Position numbers and translations under genes: made by a program. Shown piece after piece: positions 48,218-61,030 of a stretch of 64,000 bases of DNA. Location of the stretch: contig NC_086248.1 of NCBI RefSeq assembly GCF_021018805.1, positions 62,071,985 to 62,135,984 of the forward strand. The letters are read 5' to 3'. This stretch comes from Prinia subflava. Taxonomy: Eukaryota; Chordata; Aves; Passeriformes; Cisticolidae. Position 1 is the stretch's first letter; the number at the start of each line of letters is the position of its first letter. The notes below the pieces were generated by a model. That model saw only the letters and a list, made by a program, of their open reading frames with translations. It ran no database searches and had not been told where the DNA came from.

Positions 48218-50619
48218 TGTCAGCAGAGGCTTGATCACCACAGGGATCTTTGATACTAGGAGAAATCAAGGGGGGCTCGTGTTTGGACTCCTACACTTTA
48301 AAAAATAAAGCTCTTTAGGTGCTTGATTGCAGGGTAAATATTAAATTTCTCCACCATCTGGAAAAGTTATTTTAGAGAGGGAAAAAAAACCAAAACACAA
48401 GCAGTGATGTCTGGGCTTGGATAGACAAATCACTTCTATAAACACCATCTCCATACATCTGTCTTATGAAATAAATATTTGAACAATAAGGTGCTTTATC
48501 ATAGTTAAACTACTGGAAGGCAAAAAGAATCAATGATTGTGCAATGCATTCCCTGCTTCTATTCCACTAAGTAAAGTCAAAGCCTTTTCATCTGATATCA
48601 ACTGTGCTCAAGTTTTGCTAAAATGAAGGGCTTTTAGGAGAACACATGCTAGCAGCTATCCTCAATGAATTTAGCATTGTTCAAGGTCTCTGCTTATGCA
48701 GAGGAATTTTATGTCATATGTATGCATGTATAAAGAATCCTCTAGAAGCATGAAGCATGATTTTAGCACCAGATGCTTTAGATAATCTTATCCATCAGTT
48801 CACAGACCCAGCAAGCACATTGGGCAATCACACCCTTGTTGTTTGTGGCACGTGTTTTAGTCTTGCAGGCTAAAAGTCTTGCAGTCTCCCTGAAGCCTGA
48901 AGGTGCAATGTCAGAGTCATCTGAGTGTAATGTAATGTCTGCAATACAACCAGGAGACCAAACTAGTAACATTACCAGTGTGACCAACAGATGGGCATCT
49001 GTAGAGCAGCATAGTTGCTGGTGAGGACCTAATGTCTCTTCTGTATGCATACAGGAGGTTTCACTTCTCTGGACTGTGAATATTCATTAGTGGCTGAGGT
49101 GCATTAAGTGAAACCCTTGAGCACATCTTCTGTTTTGGTTTTATTCAAAAAGAGTCCAGCTTGCTTTCTGAAACTGTGAAGTTGCAAAAGCTCTGAAAGG
49201 GAAGTTACTCTCTGCGGGACTCTACAGCAGGACATATCCATGCACACCCTTGTGTGTTGTGATCAGCCTCTTGGCAGGAAGAGTTTGGGGCTGTCTAAGC
49301 CTTAGGCAGTCCATCTACTTTTCTCCTGTACCACCTCCTAACAATATATAGGAACTCACTCCTTTGGTCGCCTCTGTCAATAATGAGTTACTGCAAACCC
49401 TAACACTCACTGAACATAACTTGACAGGCACCTTCAGCAGTTTGCATTTCAGTTGTGTGTAGTTTAAACAGTCTCCAAGGTTACAGCACCCTCAAAAGTT
49501 CTTTAAAACTGAATAACCACCCCAGGCATTTTGGAGCCCCATTTGAACATTCTTCAGTTTTACTCTCCATTCTTCAGTAGACATCTCAACAAGGGTCACA
49601 GAAAATCTTAACCTCATTAGGAAAGCTTTCACTCAGTCTTGTAAGTCAAGGTGAAAGTCTAAATGAAGCAGAATGTTGTACATTATAACACTTGTGTTCC
49701 CCATTCTTTTTTTCTTTCAGTGAAGAAAATCTCAAGGCAGGCTAACTATTGTGCCAAGCTTCTTCCTGGTCAAAAACTCTTCTTTATGATTTCTAATTTC
49801 TAATTCCTACCTTTAAAAGGAAGCATAAGTCCATTGTTGGTGGGTTCTTTGAGCCTGTGTCCTTTCTAAAGAAGTATCTGTTGAATCTCTGTACACTGTT
49901 CTAATAAGGACTGTATTAAATTGGAGGCTGCCATTACCTGGATTTCATACTCTCTGTTTATCGAGAGACAAGCAGCAAAGTCTTTTGTGACTGTCTTAGA
50001 AGTTGGTCTACAATGGATTTTATTTTCCTTTGGATTTGGTCTTAAATATTTTTCAGCAAAGTAAAACTTAGAAGTTTACTGCTTCGCCCTTTGCATTGAT
50101 GTACGAATGCAACTTTTTTATACTTTGGTAAAATGTTTACATTTTAGGTTTTGAATTAAATGCTTAAGTCATAGTTATGTAGACTTATACCATGTAAAAT
50201 CAGATGTTCATCGCTACCCTGTCATTTTTCAAATCCCAGTGTTTAAATACTTGTTTGTATGTAAATTGTGAAAAGACTTCATTTTCATAAGCCACATTCT
50301 GTAAAGTTACTTGAAAGTGAGATTTTGACACGGGTCATAGTTGTCATTCAGTTGAGATGAGAGATGGCATTAAAAAGGAGAAAGAGTTCAAAGCACTGGT
50401 GTAAGGGCTGTCTACTACAGGGGAGGAAGCAAGGCGCCTAAAAATCTGTCAGAGAACTGAGTGGAAAAAAATAAAAAGTGGGGGTTCCCATGCAATTATA
50501 TAAAATGAGTAGCGTGGTGTTCTTGCTACTTGGCACCTTGACAGAATAAAGTGTAACATCTTGGGATCCAAGTTTTGGTCTTTTCTAGGCAGGCTGGCAG
50601 ATAAGAATGCTGAAGGAAT
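48218..50619. other. intergenic, no gene seen
   Basis: Ordinary AT-rich DNA upstream of AIG1. No repeat family or exon is recognised. Confidence 0.55.
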
Positions 50620-50800
50620 TTTTGGTGGATTGTTTTGGTTTCGGGGGTTTTTTTGGAGTTTGATTTTTTGGTTGGTTAGTTTTTGTTTTGGTTTTTTGTG
50701 GTTTTCTTTTTTTCCTTTCTTTTTTGGGGGGGAGTTTGTTTTGTTTTGTGTTTTGTTTTGCTTGGGGTTTTTTAATGGCTTTGGGTTTTGTTTGTTTTCC
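50620..50800. repeat. T/G-rich low-complexity tract
   Basis: Almost only T and G on the plus strand, with TTTTG/TTTGG units and G runs of 5 and 7. Frames stay open on both strands only because of composition. Confidence 0.9.
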
Positions 50801-50979
50801 ATTTTTTAAAAAAATGACATTTGAATTTCTGAACAGCATTTTATTTTGTGAATATTAAAAGATATTGGTGAATTATCTGTGAGAGAGATTTTTGAGACCT
50901 ACAATGTGCCTTTCCTTAATTGCTTTAAATGCAGATTAGTTGTCTACAAGGAATTATGCCACAAACACTTCCTTCCAAA

Positions 50980-51062
50980 GTAGTAGTAGTAATAATAACA
51001 ATAACAATAATAATAATAATATAGTGACAATAATAACAATAATAACAATATTAACAACAAAA
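50980..51062. repeat. AGT/AAT/AAC trinucleotide microsatellite
   Basis: AGTAGTAGTAATAATAACA followed by interrupted AAT and AAC units. It gives an Asn-run open frame that is not a gene. Confidence 0.92.
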
Positions 51063-52495
51063 AATGGTTGTACTTGTAGGAAATTGGTAATACTGCTTCA
51101 ACACAATGTTCTTATGGTGATGCACCTGATACTGCAATTTCTAATGTCTAAGGCATAGAGTACAGACTGTGCCAAGGTAAGTATTTGGATGTGTGGGAGT
51201 GTGACTCCCACATAAGCAGACATGCAAAAATTAAGCTTTCTTGTAAGGAACATAAGTGAAATTACTGAAACATTGCAAGTTAAAAATCAACAGGAAATTG
51301 TTGAAAAACCTTCTCAGTGCCTAAGAGAAGAGTTTTTGGAAATGTTCTCAGTTAATATGTATGTGTTTAATATGTAGCTCTTCAGTCGAATAAAGTACCA
51401 CTTGGCTAGGAAATGGCCTCATGTATCAAGGGAGGATTTAACTCAAAATGTTTGGTAAAGACAGATCCTGTAACTAGGCCTGTTGTTAAAAATACTCATA
51501 AAGTTTAGGCAACTTTTTATTTCTTCATATACTTTGAATGGGTATAAATTACCTATATAATAAAGATTGAAGGGTGGAGGAAAAAAGATAATAAAAATTA
51601 ACAGACCGCATTCATACCTGGTATAAAGAGCAAAGTGTTTAGATTTCTGGAACTACTTGGTTTTCCAGTGACTGATTATTGCCAATTTACCTTCACATTC
51701 AGGTTTAAGAATTACAGTGAAGTTACTAAGGCGGCATATTTTGTACTGCATATTGTACTATATATCTATCTATATATATTTAACGATGGAAAAAAAGGCT
51801 GGAGCAGAGATGACCAGTAGATTAGTGAAACAAAGATTGGGACAGATGGAAATTGAGTTATCCTGTCTGCAAGTTAAACTTGGCTTTATCCTGAATAAAC
51901 ATGATCTTTCTTGCTATAAAGATGAAATGAGTGAAAATACTTGCTATGTTCGTCTTCCCTCTTAAATTATAGTGCCCCAAAGGCATGATTTTTATAAAGA
52001 AAAAGCCTTATTGTACAGATCAGGAATTTTGAATATGTAAGTTGATGCAGGGATTGTGTGAGCACATTAACTTTTCTCCACATTTGGATCAGATAGTTTG
52101 TGTGTAGCAAAGCTATTTCTCAGTTAGGATTTAATACCTCAGTTTCGTATACTTTCTGTTGAGTACATTGGATAGTGTTAGGGCAGAAAGGGAAGGCAGG
52201 TACCAGGCCCTGAGGCACGGAAGTGTGCTACTGACTGGGAGTGTTCCACCTGCCCACAGATCATATGGCCCTCTCTAAACCAGAGCAAATATTCTGCTGT
52301 AGCATGCAGTCTTACAGAAGGATGTGGCTTTTGGGAGACACCTTAGGAACATGCAGTGCACAGTTATAAATTATCTGCTGTCCTGTTTTAGGAGCTTATC
52401 CCTTACACTACATCTAGCTATTGTCAAGTTCTTGGACTGAGCTGGATATTAGTACCATGATCTAAACAACTGAGCTAATCTTGGGGTCAAAAGAT
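51063..52495. other. intergenic, no gene seen
   Basis: It contains a short TATATATCTATC tract near 51758-51780. Open frames at 51635-51965 are chance in appearance. Confidence 0.55.
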
Positions 52496-52600
52496 TCACA
52501 GAATATTCTGAGTTGGAAGGGACCCACAAGGGTCATCGAGTCCAGCTCTTCAGTAAATGGCCCATACAGGGGTTGAACCCACAACCTTGGTGTTAATTAA
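52496..52600 (-). mobile_element. tRNA-Ile/CR1 composite SINE (TguSINE1-like), 5' truncated
   Basis: Read on the minus strand, 52600-52550 matches the second half of a tRNA-Ile gene: ACACCAAGGTTGTGGGTTC, then a perfect B-box GGTTCAACCCC, then TGTATGGGCCA. It passes straight into a CR1 tail (CTGGACTCGATGACCCTTGT, CTTCCAACTCAGAATATTCT, GTGA). This joins an RNA polymerase III head to a LINE tail recognised by CR1 reverse transcriptase. The A box and acceptor/D-arm half are missing, so this copy is truncated. The known family with this structure is passerine TguSINE1. Confidence 0.85.
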
Positions 52601-52834
52601 CCTTGGTATATGCATTGTTGTTTAGGAATATCTGTGAACAGTAAAAAAGCAGAACTGTTTGCCATGGGAAAATATGAGTCAGCTTCTTATTCATTAAAAT
52701 GTATCAATTTTCCACAAATAATTGTAAAGCCAGAAAAATTAACCCTGTGTGGAAATGCACACTAAGGATCTGCCTTCTCTTCTTTTGATAGAAGACAATC
52801 CTGGCAGAAGAATTTTTACTAGCTATTGTTGAAA

Positions 52835-53050
52835 CACATGAAATCCCCTCTGAACGTAGGAAAATGCTGTTTACTCTCAGATTGGTGGCACATGGGAACA
52901 GCTTGCCAGACAGAATGTGGATTCTACATCTGTGCTGGTATTCAAAACCCATCTAGACATGGTTCTGGGCAAACTGCTCTAGCTGACCCCACTTGAGCAG
53001 GGTGATTCAACAGTATGTTCTCAAAAGGTCTCTTCCATGCTCAACAGGTT
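52835..53050 (+). mobile_element. CR1 LINE 3' end, diverged
   Basis: CR1-like order of blocks: TTTACTCTCAGATTGGTGGC, GGAACAGCTTGCCAGAC, CATCTAGACATGGTTCTGGG, GACCCCACTTGAGCAGGG and AGGTCTCTTCCATGCTCAAC. The terminal octamer is worn away. Confidence 0.75.
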
Positions 53051-53149
53051 GATGTGATGTGTTAGTGTAAATGGAGATTAGTGTAAATAAGTCACATTTA
53101 CATTTAGTGACTAATGTATAGCTCACCAAGTCTGCCTGAACTTTCTAGA

Positions 53150-53265
53150 TTAAAAGTTGTTAATTTGTAATTTTAACAATTAATTTAAATTGCTAACTTT
53201 AATGATTAATTTAAATTCTTAGATTTAAGAATTAACAGTTAATTAAATTGTTGACTGTTAAAGTA
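53150..53265. repeat. AT-rich self-similar tract
   Basis: TTAATTTAAATT occurs twice (about 53181 and 53206), among TAATT/AATTA words that are partly self-complementary. Confidence 0.7.
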
Positions 53266-55384
53266 ATTTCTCTGATGGCTTCAGTCCCCTAAGTACATCA
53301 CTGTGCTACCTCCTCTGAACACCTGGGCAAAGGAGTTAGTAGGAGAAGAAGGAATGGGAGTGGTACTCTGCACCACTTCTGTAGCAGTGCTCACATTAAA
53401 AAAGTTATATAATTTTTAAGTTATGCTGGAGACTTAACATATGTATTTTATTGGTTGAATTGCAACAAATCTCTACCCTGAAACTGTCCATCAGAAGTTG
53501 TAGAATTATTTATTTGCACTATGTCTGTACCCCAAATTCTTATCAATAATTCTGGATTAGTAAAAGTTTATGTCTTGTGTCCTGACTGAAAGTTCGTCTC
53601 AGCAAAAGCTATTTCTTAATTTATTTTGAAATTATAAATATGTAACTGTACTTCACCCAGTTGCATTCTAGCCTTCTGAGGAAGCATGAAATACTAAAAA
53701 ATACAGATTTTTAAAAATAAACAATGTATTTTTTCTGTGACAACCAACTCACAGGCTGCGCTGGAAAATAGAGTAAACATAAAAATATATTCTGGTGTGA
53801 ATGACTAAATTTTCTGGTTCAGCTGCACTAAGATGTAGCTGATCAAGGGAGAGCAGTAATACACATCTAATACAACAGCCAGGACAGAGAGAACATGTTT
53901 CATTCAGAAGCAGAGAGACAGCACTGGCTAGCAAGGACAGGAGTGACTGAATACCCACCACAAAGATTTGGCATGGCCAGTTTTTTTATCTAGTTCTGCT
54001 CTGATGCTTTTGCAGAGGCTTATATTGTGTTTGGGCTGCCAAGCAAACCTGGAGGTGCCTCCCATCATCTGCTAGCCCCCCTGCAGGGAAGGCTGATCCT
54101 TGCCAATTCCTCCTCTCTTGGTAGGAGTGACTCTCAGCAGAATGCCACACTTCTGGCTTTTTGCTATCTGCCAGACAATACAGCAGCAACCAAGCTCTCT
54201 CTGTCACCAGCTGGAAGCTCTTTTTCTATCTCATTTTTTATTCTAGTGCTCATCCTCAAAATGTCTTTCACACAACTTGTGGAAAGTGTGTCATTTTGCA
54301 GTGTGTGTCCTTCCCATTGATACAATCTGCTGCTGAAGGCTCACATTTCTCTGGGCTAGCAATGGCAGGGGGTCTCCATCGTGCTGTGATGATATTGCAC
54401 TACAGATGGCTCCAGAGGATGGTTTTCCTGGATACCAATACTTTGTTTTGTTTTGTTTTTCTTGTCTGTGCATCAAAACCATTTCATATTCTGGAAAATA
54501 AGAACATGAACAAGAAATCTTTGGGTAAGGTATCTTCATGCCTCCAGAGCATCCTTTTTTTCCAGTCTTTTTAGTTCAGTCCATAGTTTAGTGGCTATGC
54601 TGATGAATTAAACTCCTTCCCTGTTCACTAATTCACACTCTTCCAGCCTGCTTTCACATCTTGTTCTTAGACACACAAAGCCACTGTGAAAGTAGTAGAC
54701 AGAAAACTATTCCTGTAATTTTGTCACTTATTAATCTGCCCTGTGTCTGTATCTCCATAAACTAAAAGCCTCTCTTAAAATCACTTGGGAAAAAAATCCA
54801 CAACAGAAACCTCAAAATGTAAGTAAAAAGGAAAGGAAGCACACATATTGATGTGACACAAAAAGTGAATTGCAAACTGGGTTTAGGGAAACAACCATGA
54901 ATAACTTACTCCACTGTTTGTTCAGCTTTGTATGCTTTTATAGTCTGATGGTCATTTGAGACTAATTGCAGAGGATGGAAAGATAGTATGTCTTAAAGGA
55001 GAAAATGGAGGGAGAAGCAGGAGTTTGAGACCAACCTCCAGAAAGAAACCAGTTATGCACTATTGCATATTTGAGCTCTTAGGTAAATTGCCACAAGTGC
55101 AAATGGGAATAAATGAACACACTGAAATTACTTCAGACTTTATTACAAATATCTTTTTCCATGTTATGATTATTGCTACCCACTTGCTAAAACAAAACAA
55201 AACAAAAAAATCAAAACAGTTTAAAACTATTCAAGTTAATCATGGGAATTTCTCTATAAGTGAATGAGCTCATCATAATCCTTGTTTTCCTGGATGACAG
55301 CGGTGTTGCACAATGTTCATAATGACTGCAGAGGACACACTGGAAAAATGAGTGTTTGCAAAGAAAAACTAGTACTCAATATCC
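53266..55384. other. intergenic, no gene seen
   Basis: Open frames near 54027-54574 are unrecognised and not gene-like. No repeat is assigned. Confidence 0.55.
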
Positions 55385-55500
55385 ATGGGAAAAGTTTGGC
55401 TGCCAGGGCTCCTGCCCATGAATCTCAGCTTCACTAACTGAGTGGACTAGCCACAAGTCACTTTGCCTTTTTTTTCTGTTTATAGAAGGAACACAATTGT
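55385..55500 (+). mobile_element. possible MIR-like SINE fragment
   Basis: CCCATGAATCTCAGCTTCAC, CTAACTGAGTGGACTAG and CACAAGTCACTTTGCC follow the order of the MIR core (formed from the tRNA-derived and CORE segments). Confidence 0.5.
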
Positions 55501-58500
55501 GTCCACTTCACAGATGCATCATGAAGAGACAGCAGTTTAAGCAGATGTGGAGCAGCATTACTGTAAGGCTTAGCAGTATGGTTACTAGCTAATAAAGTGC
55601 AATCAGATGAACCAGAAGAGGCTGAATTAGGATGTCTTTGCTGGAAATAACAGTGGAGACTGTAAATATGATAATTAGGATGCCTTTGAAAACCTTTAGG
55701 TGCCTTTTTGGAGCATATTAACCGGTAAATCTGACTAGTTATGCTACTAATATACAACTGGTAGGAATAATTGAAAATGCACTGGACTGCTATTTTTTTT
55801 TTACCAAAATATTTGTGTGAATGAGTGTGGAAGAAATCCTATTTATGAATATTTTGCAAAAAATATAATCTATTCTCAAGCAGTGTCAAGCCTTGCATGA
55901 ACTTAGGCAGCCACTGGCCTAGCAGCTTTATAATTTATGAGCAGCCCAGATGGCACACTATGATTCAGAACAATCTAAATCTTTGTAAGAGTCCATTTAA
56001 TTTTGGCTGATTTAGATTAATCACAAAACTATCCTCTCTATGTTTTCTGAACCTAAGCAATTCAAGGTTTGAGAAGGTTTTTAATTCTGGTTTTGTTTGT
56101 TTGTTTGTTGGCATCTTACTATAAGATATATCCTTCTTATCAGCGTAAATTATATAATGAATATTTTCAGAAGTGATTGGAGAGAGGGACTTTTAAAAAT
56201 TCAGACATTTCTGATGGCAGCTGAGGAAATTTTAGGTTTTTCACTTTGTCACAGAAAACATATCCAAGTGTGTCTATTTTCCTTGTAAGGGATTCACTGC
56301 AGGACAACAGTTTGCTGCTTATGAAAGAAGTGACCAGCTATGATGGATTCACACAGAAGAAGTACACAGGTTTCTTTCAGGGCCAGCATACCTAGTTAAA
56401 AACCTTATCAACTGCAAGATATAATGATTTATCTCTTGGGAATTCCCGGTCTGGGGTGAGGATAGGGTGTAATGCAGGTGTATGCAAATAGCTAACATTT
56501 AGCATTTGTATCAATTTTAAATGGTTACCTAAATCTCTAGGAATGAAATTATCTTAATGTAGAAGTCATCTTTTTAAGATATTTAATATAGCTGGAACAC
56601 TTAAGGGCTTCTTTTCCACTTATGTGATATCATTCTTCTATCCCTCATTAATAAATCAGCATGCCTAAAAAACCTTGTGCTACTTTTATTAGAATCAATC
56701 TCTAAAGTTTCCTGATTCAGCTAGCCATCTAATTTTTTTTGTCCAATTTTAACACCATCAGTGGGTCTCGAGTGAAAATTTGATGCTTCTTCTGAATGTC
56801 ATGATACAGCTTCCACTGATAATGATGCATGATCAAGCCTGAACTCATGTTACTGACTTATTCAATGCCAATGTTTTGGTAGCATTAAGACATTACAAAC
56901 AATACATAGAGTGTGGTTTCTATGCCTCAACTGGAACATACTACATGGTGAGTAACATAATTCTTTTCTCAGTATGAGCAGATATTCTTAGTTTTCACTA
57001 ATGTGCCAGTAAGTTGAAAAAGGAAAAGAAATAAATGAGCAGAATATTAAAGCAAAACAAAAAGCATCGCAGAATGAAAAAGGTGCATGCAAATAAAAGT
57101 ATGTGATAGTGGCAAGAAGTGATTGCATCCTAAGTCCTCTGCCTTTTTTCCAGATTTTCCATTATTCTTTAAACTCTAAAATTACAGCAATGGATCAAAT
57201 CATTTTCATGAAATCAAAACAAAACCCACTGTTATTAGTTTGAGCAGATATACCATGTGGTGTTTGTTACCATTTGCTAATTTTCAATTCATTTATTAAG
57301 ATCAGCTCTCATTTTTTAATTTTCAGTAATCAGTGTCATTCTAGCTATGAAAGCACCTCTGCAGTCTAGACAGTACATACTCATTTATGTGATAAATAAT
57401 GGATAAATACTGAGTGTGCCATTAGCCATTAATGCAGTAGATTGATTCCCTGCAGCACACACTCTCCATCCTTGTTTTAGCACTTATGCCACCTGTCTCT
57501 TGCACTTACTGTATGATGCTTCAATAATGTGAATGGGGTTCCCTGATCATTCTTAATTTAGCTCATTTTATCATATCATAAGTAGGCTGGCATTGCTCTG
57601 ACAGATGTGCAAATCAAAAGGTACCTCACTACTGCCTTTAGGATCGCTGTCATTACCCTGCCCAATGTTTTTAGCACAATGCAGGTTGCATGAGGGTGAC
57701 TGGATAGAATCAGTAGACCTGTTTTCTTTCCACAGATTTCCATTTTAACATATCACTACGGCTTTGGCTATGTGGCTGAGACAAAGACAATTTGCTTCAA
57801 GTCCCTGCTCCCATTTCCTTCAGCTGTAGGAACAGGGATCCAAATGGAATTAAATCAGACAGATATCTGTAAGTCACCAAGGCAGGTTGGCATTCAACCA
57901 AGATTTTGAAGGAATGCAAATGTGAAACTTCAGAACTGCTGGCCAAGTTGTCTCACAAATCTATAGAAACAGCCACTATGCCAGACTGCCAGTGTAACTT
58001 CCACCTACAGGTAGAAATTTGTGATTGTAATTCATCAGTACATGAGGAATATTAGGTACTGATCAACAGAATTTACATATAGATTTGTTACAAATATGTC
58101 TATAGTTCAGTGAAATAAAGTTCTTCTGTTGAAGGTTCTATCAATCTAATTAATGATTTATTGTCCTTTACATAATGCCTTTGTTTTTACTTTGATGCTC
58201 CTAAGATCCTTCTTACTTTTGATAGCCCATTGCATTTAATCTTTATATGGGTAAATACAATATTCAAGTCTGCTATCCTATTTTGCATGGTTCCATCAGT
58301 TCCTGGTGTTCAAAGTGAGAGGTCTGTGGCTGCAAGTGGATAGCAAATTGCCATTGAAATGTTGGTCTGTAAGGGAATATGCAAATAACTTAAATGTGTA
58401 TTAAAAACCTTTTTCATGTGACCAGAAACATTATACTGTGGGAAAGATGGGTAAGAGAGAGCAGAGGAAACAATGGACACAAGAAACTGAAAGGGTAACA

Positions 58501-60889
58501 TTTGTCCCCAAATAATCCAAGAGTTAAAGAAATTATGAAGTATATGAGAAAGTTTGTTTTAGTTCTGCCCAGGAGCAGAACAGACTATAATCTGCAACTT
58601 CCACTTCTTGTGGAATACTTTGTATTGTTTAATGTTCAGGTTTCATCTCTGAAGCAGGACTGAGGGTTTATTGTGAACTTGGCTGCTGCATGCAAAGGAA
58701 AAAGTGTCATCTGTAGAAAATTTGACTGTTCTATAGCTTAGCCTTTAAGGTGCTCATGTGATGATAGTGAGGGAACAAGTTTGATTCTACTATCTGCCTC
58801 ATGTCAGGTTAGTCATGCTCATCACTCGCATTAAGCTGGGGAGCAAAGATTCCCATTAATAATAATTTTCTTCCTTGATTAAGAAGAGTCCCCAGGCACG
58901 GCCAGGGGAATTGACAGTTGACACTGTCTCCTCCCTTGGTCATAAATACCTCCTTGTCCACAGAAAGTTTCCCTTCTCATGAAAATGTAGACTGAATAAA
59001 CTGGAAAATATGTCACATCAAGGCTGTTGACAGCACCAAAAACAAAATTTCTGTCTGTTCAGATGATCCAGAAGGTCTCTGGTTTGCAGCAAAGTTCTCC
59101 TGCAAAAGTGTTTCCTCCCCATCAGGTCAGGCCTGTGTGCAGCTGGCTGTGTCTGCCCCAGCCTAGACTGCTGCTCCCTCAGCTGTGTTCCTGCATGCCT
59201 GGCTGAAAGCCTGGCTTCCCCCAGAGCATCTCCTCTTCCCTGGGAGTCTAGGCTTGGGGTGAGCCTCAGACTAAGTCACTGGAGTCAAGATCCTCCTGCA
59301 GTAAATCAGGAGAAAGCCAGTCCCCTGTCCCACTGGACAGGTCCCACTGTCCCCTCAGCTTTCTCCCTTCTGCTCAGGAGGGAGGAGGTGCAGGGCCACA
59401 CTGTGAGCCACAGCTTACAGGGCTCCTGCTTAGCCTCACAGAAAGCTCACTGAAGGAAACCAGGGAATATATCTAGCTTTGCTGCATAGATCATAAAGCA
59501 TATTTAAATAATGTAATTCAGTTGCTCACTGAATATGCTTTTGCTTTAAAAGAAGACTAAAAGAGGAACAGTAAATGAAGTAGGCATGTCTGTCTTTATA
59601 GATGCATAAACTGCTTTGACTGTAGTGAAAACATAGCCAAAAAAGATCAGAATGCAAGCCCATTCAGTTTAACCAACAAGAACTGTTTTCTCGAAGAACT
59701 GTCAGAAAGGATTCACTTCTGTTTAATCTATTAATTTTGTGGGAGAAAGCTACATCTCTTATCCTTAAATTAAATTTATTTACCCAGGCATAAGGAAAAA
59801 ACAGTGAGCCTGAGAGATGCACTCTTGTGCACTCTTGTGATTTAAAATTCAGTAGATTTTGCTTCTGATTCCATTAGGTTATTTCCTTCTAGAATTTCAA
59901 AGACTTTTAAGCAACTGAGTCATGCTACGTTGGAAAATCACACAAAACAATCTGCCTTTGAGAAGAATGATTGTTATAGCTGAACCTTGGAAAAAGGAGT
60001 AAGAGGCCAGCTTAAAATACTGGGCACATCTTATTGTCAGCTTTATAACACAGAGCTACGTCCACTCTACTTTTACTGGCAGATTTTTGCATTCAGGAGA
60101 GCAAGTTTGTTTCAGGCTGAAAAATAACAACAACTACTCATGTCCTTCAAATAACACATCCCATGTATCTTTACTGTCAACTAATCTGATTCGTGTATAT
60201 AAGTTATTGCCCTGTCAGTTTGTCAGAAAAGACCCAGTCATATATTTTCTTACTTCAGGGGAAAATCACAACAACCGCAAGAAAAAACTTGTGCTGAGTA
60301 CCAAGATGTGGCAGATAACAGAAAAATGGAAGCAACAGAAAAACAAAAGCAACACAGTCCCCTTCGTCCCATGCCAGGCCATCAGTGCTGCAACTTAGTT
60401 TACCCCAGTGGATTCCTGATGTCCTGTGAACTTGGATATTTGTCCTGTTTCCTTGCCCATAATCACACCAATGGAGCAATATACTGGACCGAGACTGGGG
60501 ACCAGTTAAATTTAATGCTGATCCTACCACATTAATTTCCAATGGCATTAAAAAAGTTCAAAGCTGTGATAAAAATGTCACATCAGTGGGATTAAAACAG
60601 TTTATCCCACCTTTGTCTCTGTGAAAGCATAGCTCTACTGCATGAGGAAGAGCTCTGGGAAATAATTTTTATCTGTATATCTCAAAATACATATGGGATG
60701 CTGTTGCTGGAAATGACAGCAATTGCTTAACATCTGACTTCTGATAAATAGAATCCAGTTCTTCATTCGACTTGCTGTCCTTTATACCAACCTCATCAAA
60801 ATGTGTGGTGGAAATGCACCAAAAGGGAAGACATTGTATCCACTCCATAAAAAAGGTCACAGAAAGCACCAGGGAGGTCTGCTCTTGCT
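55501..60889. other. intergenic, no gene seen
   Basis: 57280-57620 is AT-rich, not repetitive, and rich in octamer/homeobox-like words (GATAAATAATGG, ATTAATGCAG), so it may be a conserved non-coding element; this is a guess. 59080-59460 is GC-richer without a recognised gene. A short (GTTT)n tract lies near 56090-56110. Confidence 0.5.
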
Positions 60890-61030
60890 GATTTTCTTGC
60901 CTGCCAGTGCAAAGTGAAGTAATAATCTTTTACCTTCAGCTTCCCATCTGTAAAAGAGGTTTATTTTCTAGCTTATACAGGAGACTGGGGAGAATAAATG
61001 TTTTAGAAGCAGTCACATGCAACAGCAAGA
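60890..61030 (+). mobile_element. possible MIR-like SINE tail
   Basis: CTTCAGCTTCCCATCTGTAA, AAGAGGTTTATTTTC and GGAGAATAAATG match the order of the MIR 3' half (TCAGTTTCC.CATCTGTAAAATG...GAGGATTAAATG). Confidence 0.55.

Noticed and set aside
50449..50839. Lys/Asn/Pro-rich antisense proteins and Phe/Gly-rich sense proteins
   Set aside because: Compositional artefacts of the T/G-rich tract.
50940..51158. Poly-Asn protein
   Set aside because: Translation of an AAT/AAC microsatellite.
52550..52600. Functional tRNA-Ile gene
   Set aside because: Only the second half of a tRNA is present and it is fused to a CR1 tail, so it is a SINE head.
58900..59010. Small LTR with TATA-like (CATAAATACC) and AATAAA
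   Set aside because: No TG/CA ends, inverted termini or target duplication could be found. Two short motifs are easily chance.
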